From positions 2,075,001 through 2,139,000 of the forward strand of contig NZ_CP068230.1 in NCBI RefSeq assembly GCF_009183365.2: a stretch of 64,000 nucleotides of DNA. The letters are read 5' to 3'. The notes under the pieces were generated by a model. That model worked only from the letters and a program-made list of their open reading frames with translations. It made no database searches and was not told the DNA's origin. Positions 43,634 through 52,013 of this stretch are shown in pieces. Within the stretch, counting starts at the first letter, position 1; every line of letters begins with the position of its first letter. This DNA comes from Shewanella algae (GTDB taxonomy: Bacteria > Pseudomonadota > Gammaproteobacteria > Enterobacterales > Shewanellaceae). A program made the translations under genes and the position numbers.

Positions 43634-43862
43634 TGGATGCTTGGTCAGGAGTGTGATTCATGCCACGAAAAAGGGCTTGGAGTTTATGTTAAGTCGTGGC
43701 GGCCAATTAGCCAATCCCCCCAAGTGTTTTCTTTACATTACTGACAAACAAAAGCGGAAATGTGAATAGTGAGAATATTTTATTTCGCCCTGGATGACTT
43801 CCTGGCATAAGCTCACTACATTATCCACTCAGGACAGTATGCGCTTAAATTGATGGAGTTGA

Positions 43863-45659
43863 GTGCTGAATATGCGAGTTAATTTTCCACAATGGAACAC
43901 CAGGGAGTTGCTGACTCAATCACTTCCAGGGTTGGCAGGATTGCTGAATTATCAGAAAGAATGGTTGCGGGACGATCTTCGCGCCGCCTTGTCGGTAACC
44001 GCGGTGGCCTTGCCGGTAGCTATCGCCTATGCCCAGCTTACCGGAGTTAGTGCCGTGGCCGGGCTATACTCCTGTATTTTACCTATGTTGATTTATGCCC
44101 TGCTGGGTACATCGAGGCAACTGATAGTGGGTCCGGATGCCGCGACCTGCGCCGTAATTGCCGCTGTGGTGACGCCACTGGCCGCCGGCGATGCCAAGGT
44201 GCACTGGCAGTTGGTGATGACTATGACCCTGATGACGGGTATTTGGTGTTTGCTGGCCAGCCGTTTTCGGCTCGGGGTGCTTGCCGAGTTTCTCTCGCGG
44301 CCGATTTTGATGGGGCTGCTCAACGGGGTGGCGATAACCATTATCGTCGGCCAGTTCTCGAAGATTTTTGGCTTTAGCTTCGACTCCCGCTATTTGCTGG
44401 AGCGCCTGGCAGGCGGCGCCGAGTATCTGTCGCGCACCCACTGGCCAACATTGGGCATGAGTCTGGCCACCTTGCTGGTGTTCCTGCTGGTCAAGCGTCT
44501 GCGGCCGCAACTGCCTGCCTCCATGGTAGCGATTGCGGTGGCCGGATTATTGGTATGGCTGTTTGATTTGCAGCAGTATCAACTGGCGGTGGTCGGCACT
44601 ATTGAAGGGGGGCTGCCGGAGTTTCAGGCACCGGTATTTGATTTGGGGCTCAGCCGTGAACTGGTGATGCCGGCGCTTAACCTTGCCATGGTGAGCTTTG
44701 TCTCCATGATGCTGACGGCGCGCAGCTTTGCCGCCAAAAACGGCTACGACATAGATCCCGATAAAGAGTTTCGCGCGCTTGGGGTAGCCAATATCGCCTC
44801 GGCGCTGTCTCAGGGTTTTGCCATCAGCGGCGCTGATTCGCGCACCGCGGTTAATGATGCCAATGGCGGCAAGTCGCAGTTGGTTTCTGTGATAGCGGCG
44901 CTGCTGATAGCCCTGGTGGCCCTGTTCCTGACTGCGCCGCTGCAATATATCCCTTCGGCGGCGCTCGGGGTGGTGCTGGTTATCGCATCGCTCTCTTTGA
45001 TTGATATCAAGGGGATCTGGAAGCTGAGAAAGCGTGACAACGGCGCCTTTACCCTGGCGTTGATCACCCTGTTGGCCGTGCTCTTCATCGGGGTGATCCC
45101 GGGGATCACCCTGGCAGTGCTGCTGGGCTTGTTCCAATTTATCCGGGTAGTGATGAAACCCTCGGAGCAGCTGCTCGGTGTCGATCGCAAAGGGGTGCTG
45201 CGCAGTATCGACCGCAGTGACAAGGCTACGGCGATCCCGGGGATCATGATCTACCGTTTCAACTCACCCTTGACCTATTTCAACGCAGGTTATTTCAAAC
45301 GCCAGTTGCTGGCCAGGTTAAAAGAGCAGCCCGAGCCGGTGGATTGCGTGATAGTCGATGCGGTGGCCTGTTTCAGTCATCTGGATATCAGTGTGATGGC
45401 CATGATTGCCGATTTGGCGCACCTGTTGAAGCGCCGCGGTGTCAGCCTGGTACTGGCGGGCCGTAAACGTCAACTGCTCAGCTGGTGTGAAGCAAGTGGC
45501 ATAGATGTGGCGGAGGATGGTTTGATCATCAGGCCTGATTTGGCCTTGGCGGTGCGTATGCATCAAAACTACAAACAAGCGGTCGCTGAGGGCCAGGCCC
45601 CCGAAGTGCGGCGTTTGGCCGGCGATGATACCAGCGCCCCCAGACCGTCACACCTGTAA
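43863..45659 (+). CDS. SulP family anion permease with STAS domain
   Basis: The 598-residue protein has 10-14 membrane helices in its first 420 residues (RAALSVTAVALPVAIAYAQLTGVSAVAGLYSCILPMLIYALLGTSRQLIVGPDAATCAVIAA). A C-terminal STAS domain spans about 455-560 (IPGIMIYRFNSPLTYFNAGYFKRQLLARL). SulP proteins carry sulfate, bicarbonate or other anions, and the substrate is not evident. GTG 43863 follows GGAG by 4 bases; ATG 43872 is the alternative. It is divergent from the Bcr/CflA pump. Confidence 0.9.
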   Translation: MLNMRVNFPQWNTRELLTQSLPGLAGLLNYQKEWLRDDLRAALSVTAVALPVAIAYAQLTGVSAVAGLYSCILPMLIYALLGTSRQLIVGPDAATCAVIAAVVTPLAAGDAKVHWQLVMTMTLMTGIWCLLASRFRLGVLAEFLSRPILMGLLNGVAITIIVGQFSKIFGFSFDSRYLLERLAGGAEYLSRTHWPTLGMSLATLLVFLLVKRLRPQLPASMVAIAVAGLLVWLFDLQQYQLAVVGTIEGGLPEFQAPVFDLGLSRELVMPALNLAMVSFVSMMLTARSFAAKNGYDIDPDKEFRALGVANIASALSQGFAISGADSRTAVNDANGGKSQLVSVIAALLIALVALFLTAPLQYIPSAALGVVLVIASLSLIDIKGIWKLRKRDNGAFTLALITLLAVLFIGVIPGITLAVLLGLFQFIRVVMKPSEQLLGVDRKGVLRSIDRSDKATAIPGIMIYRFNSPLTYFNAGYFKRQLLARLKEQPEPVDCVIVDAVACFSHLDISVMAMIADLAHLLKRRGVSLVLAGRKRQLLSWCEASGIDVAEDGLIIRPDLALAVRMHQNYKQAVAEGQAPEVRRLAGDDTSAPRPSHL

Positions 45660-45688
45660 AACCTGGCGGGCTCCCGATAGCACGCAAA

Positions 45689-45714
45689 CGCCTGCCAAGA
45701 TTGCTCGGCAGGCG
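45689..45714. terminator. Hairpin between SulP and GST genes
   Basis: CGCCTGCC / GGCAGGCG (8 bp, 10-base loop) lies between two converging genes and abuts the GST stop. It lacks a T-run, so termination is uncertain. Confidence 0.5.
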
Positions 45715-46383
45715 CTAAAGTGGCTGTTGCTCGCCGCTTTCCAGCCACAGTGGCTTGGGTTTCATGGCGCGGATAAACCAGGGGTGCTCGAGCCAGGCCT
45801 GCAGCCATTGAGTCAGACAGGGCAGGGGGGCTGCATTGAACCTGGCGCTATCCACATGGGCAAATTGGCGCACAAAAGGGAAGATGGCGAGGTCCGCCGC
45901 GCTCATACGCCCGAGCAACATGGCTTGCTCTTGCTGCCCTTGAGCCTCAGCCAGTCTCTGCTCCAGTGGCAGCAAGTACTCGAGCGCTTGTTCGAAATAG
46001 CTTTGCTGGCTGAACTCAGGGTAACGGTCAAAGTACTTGTATCTGTCCAGCAAAGGCTTGAATGCCCTGTCATTGGTTGCAATCAGTGCCGAGGTAAGGT
46101 TTTCTTCCTCAGGATTTTGCGGCAGCAATGAGTGGGGATCGGCTTGTGCCAATGCCCAGAAGAGGATATCCAGACTCTCGTCCAGCACTCTTCCATCAGC
46201 GAGTTGCATCACAGGCACTGTGCCCTTTGGCGATAGGGCCAGCATCTCCTGCGGCTTATTTTTCAGCAGAATTTCCCGCACCACAACAGACTGGTCGGCG
46301 GCAATCAAGCCCAGTCTGGCGCGCATGGCATAGGGGCAGCGGCGAAAGCTGTACAGCATAGTTCGACTGCTTACTTGAGTCAC
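45715..46383 (-). CDS. Glutathione S-transferase-like protein
   Basis: The 222-residue protein has a thioredoxin-like N-terminal domain: MLYSFRRCPYAMRARLGLIAADQSVVVREILLKNKPQEMLALSPKGTVPVMQLADGRVLDESLDIL, with a CPYA site. The C-terminal part is helical (MSAADLAIFPFVRQFAHVD). Redox or conjugation role, cytoplasmic. GTG 46383 is preferred because AAGGGA lies 5 bases before it. ATG 46359 (MLYSF) and ATG 46416 are alternatives. Confidence 0.85.
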   Translation of the reverse strand: MTQVSSRTMLYSFRRCPYAMRARLGLIAADQSVVVREILLKNKPQEMLALSPKGTVPVMQLADGRVLDESLDILFWALAQADPHSLLPQNPEEENLTSALIATNDRAFKPLLDRYKYFDRYPEFSQQSYFEQALEYLLPLEQRLAEAQGQQEQAMLLGRMSAADLAIFPFVRQFAHVDSARFNAAPLPCLTQWLQAWLEHPWFIRAMKPKPLWLESGEQQPL

Positions 46384-46661
46384 AAGAGTCCCTTGGCATT
46401 TCAATAAAACAGCCATTGTAGGAATGACTCGGGTGACAGGCAAGGTCGCCTGCCCAAAGACGTGTATAGGATTAAGTCGTTACGATACGGCTACTTGATT
46501 CAGAAATCGCCTAATAACCCTACTTTTTCTGTCTATTTGCGCTACTGTGATTGGGGTAGAATGGCGCCCCCATTTTGGGAGGCCGATCACCTAAGGAAGG
46601 TTCCAGAAGGTGAGGCTGTTATGCACTGGAAATTAGGTTCCAGCCAGCAGAAGTTGAGGTA

Positions 46662-47645
46662 ATGATGTCCAAAATAGTTGTATGCGCTTTATATAAGTTT
46701 GTTTCCCTGCCGGATTATGAGGCTTTGCGTCAGCCGTTGCTCGAGACCATGGAAGACAATGGCATTCGCGGCACCTTGCTGCTGGCTGCCGAAGGCATTA
46801 ATGGCACAGTGGCCGGCTCGGAAAGCGGCATCAATACCCTGATGGCCTGGTTGGATGCCCAGAATGGCCTGGATAATATCGTCTCCAAGCGCTCATTTGA
46901 TGATGAGATGCCGTTTTACCGCACCAAGGTCAAACTCAAGAAAGAGATAGTCACCATGGGGGTGGAAGGCATAGATCCCAGAGAAGTGGTCGGCACCTAT
47001 GTCAAACCCCAAGATTGGAATGCGCTGATCTCCGATCCCGATGTGCTGCTGGTTGATACCCGCAACGACTATGAAGTGCAAATTGGTACCTTCAAGAATG
47101 CCGTCAATCCCGAGACCGAGACTTTCCGCGAGTTCCCGGAATATGTGAAGCAGCAGCTGGATCCGGCCAAGCACAAGAAGGTAGCCATGTTTTGCACCGG
47201 CGGGATCCGCTGTGAAAAGTCCACCGCCTACCTTAAGCAACAAGGCTTTGATGAGGTGTATCACCTTGAAGGTGGGATCCTCAAATATCTGGAAGAAGTG
47301 CCCGAAGAGCAGAGTCTGTGGCAGGGAGAATGCTTTGTCTTCGACAACCGGGTTTCAGTGGATCACCAGTTGCAAAAAGGCCAGTACGATCAGTGTAATG
47401 CCTGCCGGATGCCGATAACCGAGGCCGATATGCAGAGCCCGGCCTATGAGCAGGGTGTCAGCTGTCCCCATTGCATAGATAAGCTGGATGAAAAGCAGCG
47501 CCGGCGCTTTATCGAGCGTGAGCGGCAGATGCAACTGGCCAAGCGCCGCGGTGAGGCTCACATAGGCGCCGATGTCAAAGAAGTGATCCATAAGCGCCGT
47601 GAGCAAAAACAGCGTCAGAAAGAGCAGGCCAAGCAAACCTCTTGA
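46662..47645 (+). CDS. trhO: tRNA uridine(34) hydroxylase TrhO (rhodanese family, YceA)
   Basis: The 327-residue protein makes 5-hydroxyuridine at the wobble base of some tRNAs using oxygen. An N-terminal acylphosphatase-like part (GIRGTLLLAAEGINGTVAGS) precedes the rhodanese domain with active Cys C178 in AMFCTGGIRCEKS. A Cys-rich part follows (QCNACRMPI ... GVSCPHC), then a basic Lys/Arg/Gln tail. GAGG precedes the two ATGs at 46662 and 46665; either may be used. A -10-like TAGAAT lies at about 46556-46561. Confidence 0.94.
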   Translation: MMSKIVVCALYKFVSLPDYEALRQPLLETMEDNGIRGTLLLAAEGINGTVAGSESGINTLMAWLDAQNGLDNIVSKRSFDDEMPFYRTKVKLKKEIVTMGVEGIDPREVVGTYVKPQDWNALISDPDVLLVDTRNDYEVQIGTFKNAVNPETETFREFPEYVKQQLDPAKHKKVAMFCTGGIRCEKSTAYLKQQGFDEVYHLEGGILKYLEEVPEEQSLWQGECFVFDNRVSVDHQLQKGQYDQCNACRMPITEADMQSPAYEQGVSCPHCIDKLDEKQRRRFIERERQMQLAKRRGEAHIGADVKEVIHKRREQKQRQKEQAKQTS

Positions 47646-47665
47646 TAGCGGTAAAAGTTGAAGCA

Positions 47666-47766
47666 GGAAATGAGCAGTAGCTACTGAATTCTGTCGTTCG
47701 ACTGTGAGTTCGGGCAAATAGTTTGGTCTGAGCTACTACAGCGAATGCGGTTTACTGCTCGTTTCC
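47666..47766. repeat. Nested inverted repeats between trhO and the AraC gene
   Basis: GGAAATGAGCAGTA (47666-47679) is repeated inverted with one mismatch at 47753-47766. AGTAGCT (47676) and AGCTACT (47731) form an inner pair. It sits between two converging genes at the edge of the cassette below and could be a terminator or a small relic element. Confidence 0.55.
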
Positions 47767-47772
47767 ACGTTT

Positions 47773-48663
47773 CTAATATTGTCGCAGGCGCTGAATATCT
47801 TTTTGGGGCGGTAATCCAAATAAACGACTGTATTCACGACTAAACTGAGAGGCACTTTCATAGCCCACCAGATTACTGGCTTGAGTTGCGTCAAGACCAT
47901 TTAATAGCATCTGCTCCCGCGCTTCTTGTAGCCTTAGGTTTTTCATGTATTGCAACGGGCTGCTGCCAGTCAAGGCTTTAAAGTGCACTCGAAAGCTTGA
48001 AGCGCTCATGTGCGCCTGCCCCGCTAGCTCATTCATGCCGACGGTTTCGGTGAAGTTCTTCTTCATCCACGTCACGATTTTCAGGATGTGATTGCTGGGC
48101 GAACCGACTGATGCAATATGGCGCAGTTGCATGCCATGCGGCCCATGAAGCAAGCGGATCACGAGTTCCTTTTTTATCAGTGGCACCAAACTCGCGAGAT
48201 ACTCAGGCTCTTGCTCCAACGCTAGCAGACGGCTCATCGTCCGGTATATGCCATCGTCCATGTTCTGAATGGAAATCGATTGATACTCAAAGTGACGATC
48301 CGGCTTGTCGAGCTGCAACTCCGTGCACGTTTGCATGATCAGGTCATAATCTAATTTCAGGGCGAGCGCCAAAAATGGCTGATGGCGCATCGCCTCCGTC
48401 ACATGCGATACAATCGGTGTGTCAAAGGTGGTCAACATTGATTGCCCGGCTTCGACAGGGACTTGCCTGTCATCAATCGCCAGTTGCTTGCTCCCTTGTA
48501 AGATCAGCGAAAATCCAAGGCTATAAATGCAATGCAGCGGCGCTGTCGGCGTATTTCGAATATGCACTTCAAGCCCGGGGATATCGGTGACGTAGCTGCC
48601 CTCTTTACTGCTGTAGGCGCGCACTTGATCCACCAGCGCTTGATTGGCGTTATTGCTGTTCAT
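47773..48663 (-). CDS. AraC family transcriptional regulator
   Basis: The 296-residue protein has an AraC_N-type sensing domain (about 15-175, TAPLHCIYSLGFSLILQGSKQLAIDDRQVPVEAGQSMLTTFDTPIVSHVTEA). Two helix-turn-helix motifs follow at the C-terminus (MNELAGQAHMSASSFRVHFKALTGSSPLQYMKNLRLQEAREQML and ATQASNLVGYESASQFSREYSRLFG). ATG 48663 follows AGGTGA, and GTG 48672 is an alternative. Its start overlaps the end of the flavodoxin gene by 14 bases, so the two are coupled. It likely controls the cassette. Confidence 0.92.
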   Translation of the reverse strand: MNSNNANQALVDQVRAYSSKEGSYVTDIPGLEVHIRNTPTAPLHCIYSLGFSLILQGSKQLAIDDRQVPVEAGQSMLTTFDTPIVSHVTEAMRHQPFLALALKLDYDLIMQTCTELQLDKPDRHFEYQSISIQNMDDGIYRTMSRLLALEQEPEYLASLVPLIKKELVIRLLHGPHGMQLRHIASVGSPSNHILKIVTWMKKNFTETVGMNELAGQAHMSASSFRVHFKALTGSSPLQYMKNLRLQEAREQMLLNGLDATQASNLVGYESASQFSREYSRLFGLPPQKDIQRLRQY

Positions 48664-49354
48664 CACGTTCACCTGCTCTGTCGTTGATTCTTTTCATATT
48701 GTATTTTTCATCGAATCGTTGGGTTAACTCTTGCGAGGATATTTGGCTTCCCATTCTTCCCCGCTTCACGTATTGATGAGCAAAACTGATCGCGCCTTTC
48801 GAACGCACGAGTGCTTCAAATTCATCAATAAAATGCTGCTTAAATTGACTGTTAAACGTATTCACCAACACCACATGTTTGTTGGTGAAATCGGTATTGT
48901 TCGCAAATTGCCAGATCGGTGGCGCTGGGCTGTATAGCCAGATGGGCGATCCCAGATACACGGTGTCATAGTGCGAAACATCGATATGATTCGGCGTGAT
49001 GTCCGCGAAATCGTTCCGAGCATCGCTCAATGCGTTTATCCAGCCAACCATTCCAAGCTGATAGTCGTTTGCCACTAATTCATGGACATCCGCATCCAAC
49101 GTTTCAGCAATGTGATCGGCTAAAACGCCCGTGTTCCCTGAACGAGAAAAGACGACAACAGCCACGTTTCGAGGCTTTTCCGAAGCGCTGTGATGTTTTA
49201 AATCATCGTGCTTGGAATCATTGTGCTTTAACGCGTGATTTCTTAACACCTGATTGGCCGCATCTTGTGCATTTTCAATACGCGTAACCACAAATGCAAC
49301 CACGAACAAGATGAGAGCGAGCGCCAACAGCAACATCAGGAACAAACGGATCAT
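48650..49354 (-). CDS. Membrane-anchored flavodoxin-like protein
   Basis: The 234-residue protein has an N-terminal membrane helix (MIRLFLMLLLALALILFVVAFVV). A charged linker with a repeated KHND/SKHDD motif is next, then a flavodoxin fold with the FMN phosphate loop VVVFSRSGNTGVLADHIAE and LGSPIWLYSPAPPIWQF. It would carry electrons or reduce quinones at the membrane. ATG 49354 fits AAGGG at 9-base spacing; ATG 49363 touches that site and is less likely. It lies between the AraC gene and the hydrolases, all on one strand. Confidence 0.82.
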   Translation of the reverse strand: MIRLFLMLLLALALILFVVAFVVTRIENAQDAANQVLRNHALKHNDSKHDDLKHHSASEKPRNVAVVVFSRSGNTGVLADHIAETLDADVHELVANDYQLGMVGWINALSDARNDFADITPNHIDVSHYDTVYLGSPIWLYSPAPPIWQFANNTDFTNKHVVLVNTFNSQFKQHFIDEFEALVRSKGAISFAHQYVKRGRMGSQISSQELTQRFDEKYNMKRINDRAGERDEQQ

Positions 49355-49428
49355 CAGTGCCATCCCTTACGATTTAAAAAAGGTGAATGTTGCGTTCTTT
49401 ACTCACGCGAAGAACGCATTGAAGTCAC

Positions 49429-50370
49429 TTATTGGAGATATTTCGCCAAGAATGGCGCCATGCGTTCCATGGCCAAACTCACCGCCTCGGGATGGTCATA
49501 CAGCTCGTAGTGCGACCAATTCTCCAGATCCACCAATTGACGATCTTTCGAAGCCGCCGCTCGACCATAAATTTCTTGCCCATCACGGAACGCGCCAAAC
49601 GCGCCCACTTTCTGGCCAACCACCGCCATCATGGGTTGTGTCATCAAGGTTTCTGCAAATGCGAAGGCATCCCAGCTTAATGTCTTTTGAGCGTGAGAAA
49701 AGACCATGCGCGTTGCGCCGCCTTCCGACTGCCCCCGCGGTGTTTTGTAGTACTCTGTGGCTTCAAACACATCGCGATCGGTCAAACCGTTTTCTTTTGC
49801 AAATTCGAGGCTTGGTGGCAACAGTTCATTCACTTGTAACTCAGCACCACGAGCTTCAGCAGTGCGTTGCGTTGCCATGGCTTCCAATGTGCCGATGGGG
49901 TTGTACAAGCTAAACCCTTCGCGGAATAAACGACCCACATTAACCGGTGTAATACCCACAACGGCTTTCAGACGTTTCTCGGTCAGGGCAGAATTGAGAA
50001 TGTAACCGCCACCACCACAGATGCCCAATCCGCCAATGCGGGTCTCATCCACATAAGGCAAGGTGACGGCATAATCGATCACGCGGCTGATGTCTTCGAC
50101 GCGTTGCGTAGGATCTTCCACATAACGGGGCATGCCGCCCGACTCACCTTGAAAACTCGCATCAAAGGCAATCACAACATAGCCTAATTCAGTCAACGCC
50201 TTACCATAAACTGCGCTGGAGGTTTGCTCTTTGCAGCTCCCAAATGGGTGAACACTAACCATGGTCGGATAGCGTTTTGCTGCGTCAAAGCCGTCTGGCA
50301 ACAAGATGAATGCGGCCATATCCCAAGCCATATCGGCGTTTCGGAACGAGACTTTTTTAATATCCATCAT
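49429..50370 (-). CDS. Alpha/beta hydrolase (YcjY-like), copy 1
   Basis: The 313-residue protein shares its plan with the next gene: PDGFDAAKRYPTMVSVHPFGSCKEQT, AFDASFQGESGG and LGICGGGGYILNSA. The nucleophile elbow has Cys118 in place of the usual Ser (G-I-C-G-G), as in YcjY and dienelactone hydrolase. His in ENWSHYELYD would complete the triad. No signal peptide is seen. AGGA precedes the ATG by 5 bases. It likely acts on a small ester, lactone or thioester; not known. Confidence 0.85.
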   Translation of the reverse strand: MMDIKKVSFRNADMAWDMAAFILLPDGFDAAKRYPTMVSVHPFGSCKEQTSSAVYGKALTELGYVVIAFDASFQGESGGMPRYVEDPTQRVEDISRVIDYAVTLPYVDETRIGGLGICGGGGYILNSALTEKRLKAVVGITPVNVGRLFREGFSLYNPIGTLEAMATQRTAEARGAELQVNELLPPSLEFAKENGLTDRDVFEATEYYKTPRGQSEGGATRMVFSHAQKTLSWDAFAFAETLMTQPMMAVVGQKVGAFGAFRDGQEIYGRAAASKDRQLVDLENWSHYELYDHPEAVSLAMERMAPFLAKYLQ

Positions 50371-50427
50371 TTTTATCCTCGTGGAAGGCTCAACGCATTG
50401 AGCCTTCGTCGATATTCATCGTGCGTG

Positions 50428-51342
50428 TTACAACGTGCGTTGGAAGAATGGTGCAAGTACGCCAATGGCTTCAGCAATCGGTGACTCGCCATCGTAGAGG
50501 TCCATGTGGTTGGCACCATCGACAATGTACATCTGTTTGTCGTTGCTCGCCGCACGCGCCATCAGATCATCACTCATCCATTTGCTGCCCGCATTGCTGC
50601 CGACCACGGTTAAAAGAGGCTGCGTGAGGAACGCTTCCGCTTTAAAGAATGCATCATACGAGATGATTTGAGTCAGGCTACGAGCCGTCGCAAAACCCGG
50701 AGCGGTGCAATACGCCGCGCGATCGGTATGGTAATACTCCCAAGCCTGACGCAGCTCTTCATTCGGTGCATCTTCTTCCTTCATCGGCGCCATTGGCATG
50801 GTTGCAGGCTCCGCGCCACTCGCATCAGCAGTGCGCGCACCAGAACCGGCTTCAAGGTAAGGAATCGCATCGCTGTCTTTGACGTTGTTGTCCCAACCGT
50901 TGCGGAACATTTGGCCGATGTTCACCATGCTGACCGTACCCACAGCTTTGATGCGACGATCATTGATGGCGGCATTGGCGGTATAACCCGCACCCGCACA
51001 GATCCCCATCGCACCAATGCGGTCGTTGTCGACGTAATCCAGTGTGGTGAGGTAATCAATCACGGCACTCACATCTTCCGAACGTACGTGTGGGTTTTCC
51101 AACTGGCGCGGATTGCCGGTACTTTCACCTTGATAAGACGCATCATAAGCAATGGCAACAAACCCGTGCTCTGCAAGTTTTTTTGCGTATGTACCCGCGG
51201 TTTGCTCTTTCACACCACCACCTGGGTGCGACACTACAATCGCGGGGTAACGCTTGGTCGCATCAAAATTGTCTGGGAAGTTGATCAGCCCAGCGAGCGT
51301 AATGTCCAGACCGTTGGTATTGGGGAAGTAGACTTTGTTCAT
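50428..51342 (-). CDS. Alpha/beta hydrolase (YcjY-like), copy 2
   Basis: The 304-residue paralogue of the gene at 49429 has PDNFDATKRYPAIVVSHPGGGVKEQTAGTYA, AYDASYQGESTG and GICAGAGYTANAA with Cys115 at the nucleophile position. His lies in VDGANHMDLYDGE. AGGAG precedes the ATG by 9 bases. The 57-base gap to copy 1 suggests one transcript. The two copies differ clearly, so the duplication is old or they came in together. Confidence 0.85.
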   Translation of the reverse strand: MNKVYFPNTNGLDITLAGLINFPDNFDATKRYPAIVVSHPGGGVKEQTAGTYAKKLAEHGFVAIAYDASYQGESTGNPRQLENPHVRSEDVSAVIDYLTTLDYVDNDRIGAMGICAGAGYTANAAINDRRIKAVGTVSMVNIGQMFRNGWDNNVKDSDAIPYLEAGSGARTADASGAEPATMPMAPMKEEDAPNEELRQAWEYYHTDRAAYCTAPGFATARSLTQIISYDAFFKAEAFLTQPLLTVVGSNAGSKWMSDDLMARAASNDKQMYIVDGANHMDLYDGESPIAEAIGVLAPFFQRTL

Positions 51343-52013
51343 TTGGGTTGCTCCTAACTAGAATTGGTCGTTATCAGGAAGTATTGCTGAAACAGTGTTT
51401 GTCATTTGCTCCTGAATTAGCACCAGTATAGGCAGGGGATGCCGAGTAAGTTTGCCTAAAATGACGAGTTGCTTGCCTGATTTGCCTTAATGCCTGAAAT
51501 AACGAATTGAAATGCTTTTGTGAAACGTTTCCTAATGATGAAATCTATTAATACACTGATAAACAAGGCATATTTATATATATTTGAAGAGGGTGCCTTT
51601 GTGGGATCCAACAGGTTCTAGTGTTGGTTAAGTGCTTGCTCTGTCATTGTTTTCCCAAATTGCCAAACAGTTGCAACCAGTCGGTGACAAACACATAAGA
51701 ACCAAATGGCTCTTTTATCATAGTTTTCCTGAGCTTTTCAGTGCTTCTCTGGTGGATATTCAAGCTATGGTCTGGTGGCTGCGACCACTGTTTTTCGATA
51801 GTCAGAACAAACAAGTGTCTCCTTTGACATATTTCCTATCCAATCCCCATTCAGGTTTCTTGGCCAAAAAGCCAGCTTTTCCTTTGAGTTGTGTCGTTTA
51901 AACGCAGAGCTTCACATAACTGCAATCTTGATTAATCAAATCTGTCATCTGGATCCCTGACAATCAGGCCGCTTTATTTTTAATAGCGAACAATTTACTT
52001 CAACCCAATACGG
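51343..52013. other. Intergenic region between hydrolase cassette and alkaline phosphatases
   Basis: The 671 bases hold no supported gene. The stretch 51500-51600 is AT-rich and may carry the cassette promoter. A CTGTCAT box at 51942-51948 equals one half of a Pho box, followed by CTGACAA out of the normal 11-base phase, so PhoB control of the phosphatases is only suggested. An 89-codon frame at 51632-51901 lacks a ribosome binding site. Confidence 0.4.

Noticed and set aside
46462..46662. 66-codon frame just before trhO
   Set aside because: It covers the probable promoter and leader of trhO and has no similarity. A CTAAGGAAGG here recalls the MITE end, but the match stops after about ten bases.
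47773..51342. Horizontal transfer shown by low GC
   Set aside because: A hand count of sample lines gave about 53 percent GC, close to the neighbours, so composition does not support transfer by itself.
51632..51901. 89-codon frame in the gap before the alkaline phosphatases
   Set aside because: No ribosome binding site, no recognisable family, odd composition; likely chance in an intergenic stretch.
51942..51965. Full Pho box before the alkaline phosphatases
   Set aside because: Only the first CTGTCAT half is good; the second half is out of the 11-base phase, so I list it only as a hint in the intergenic entry.
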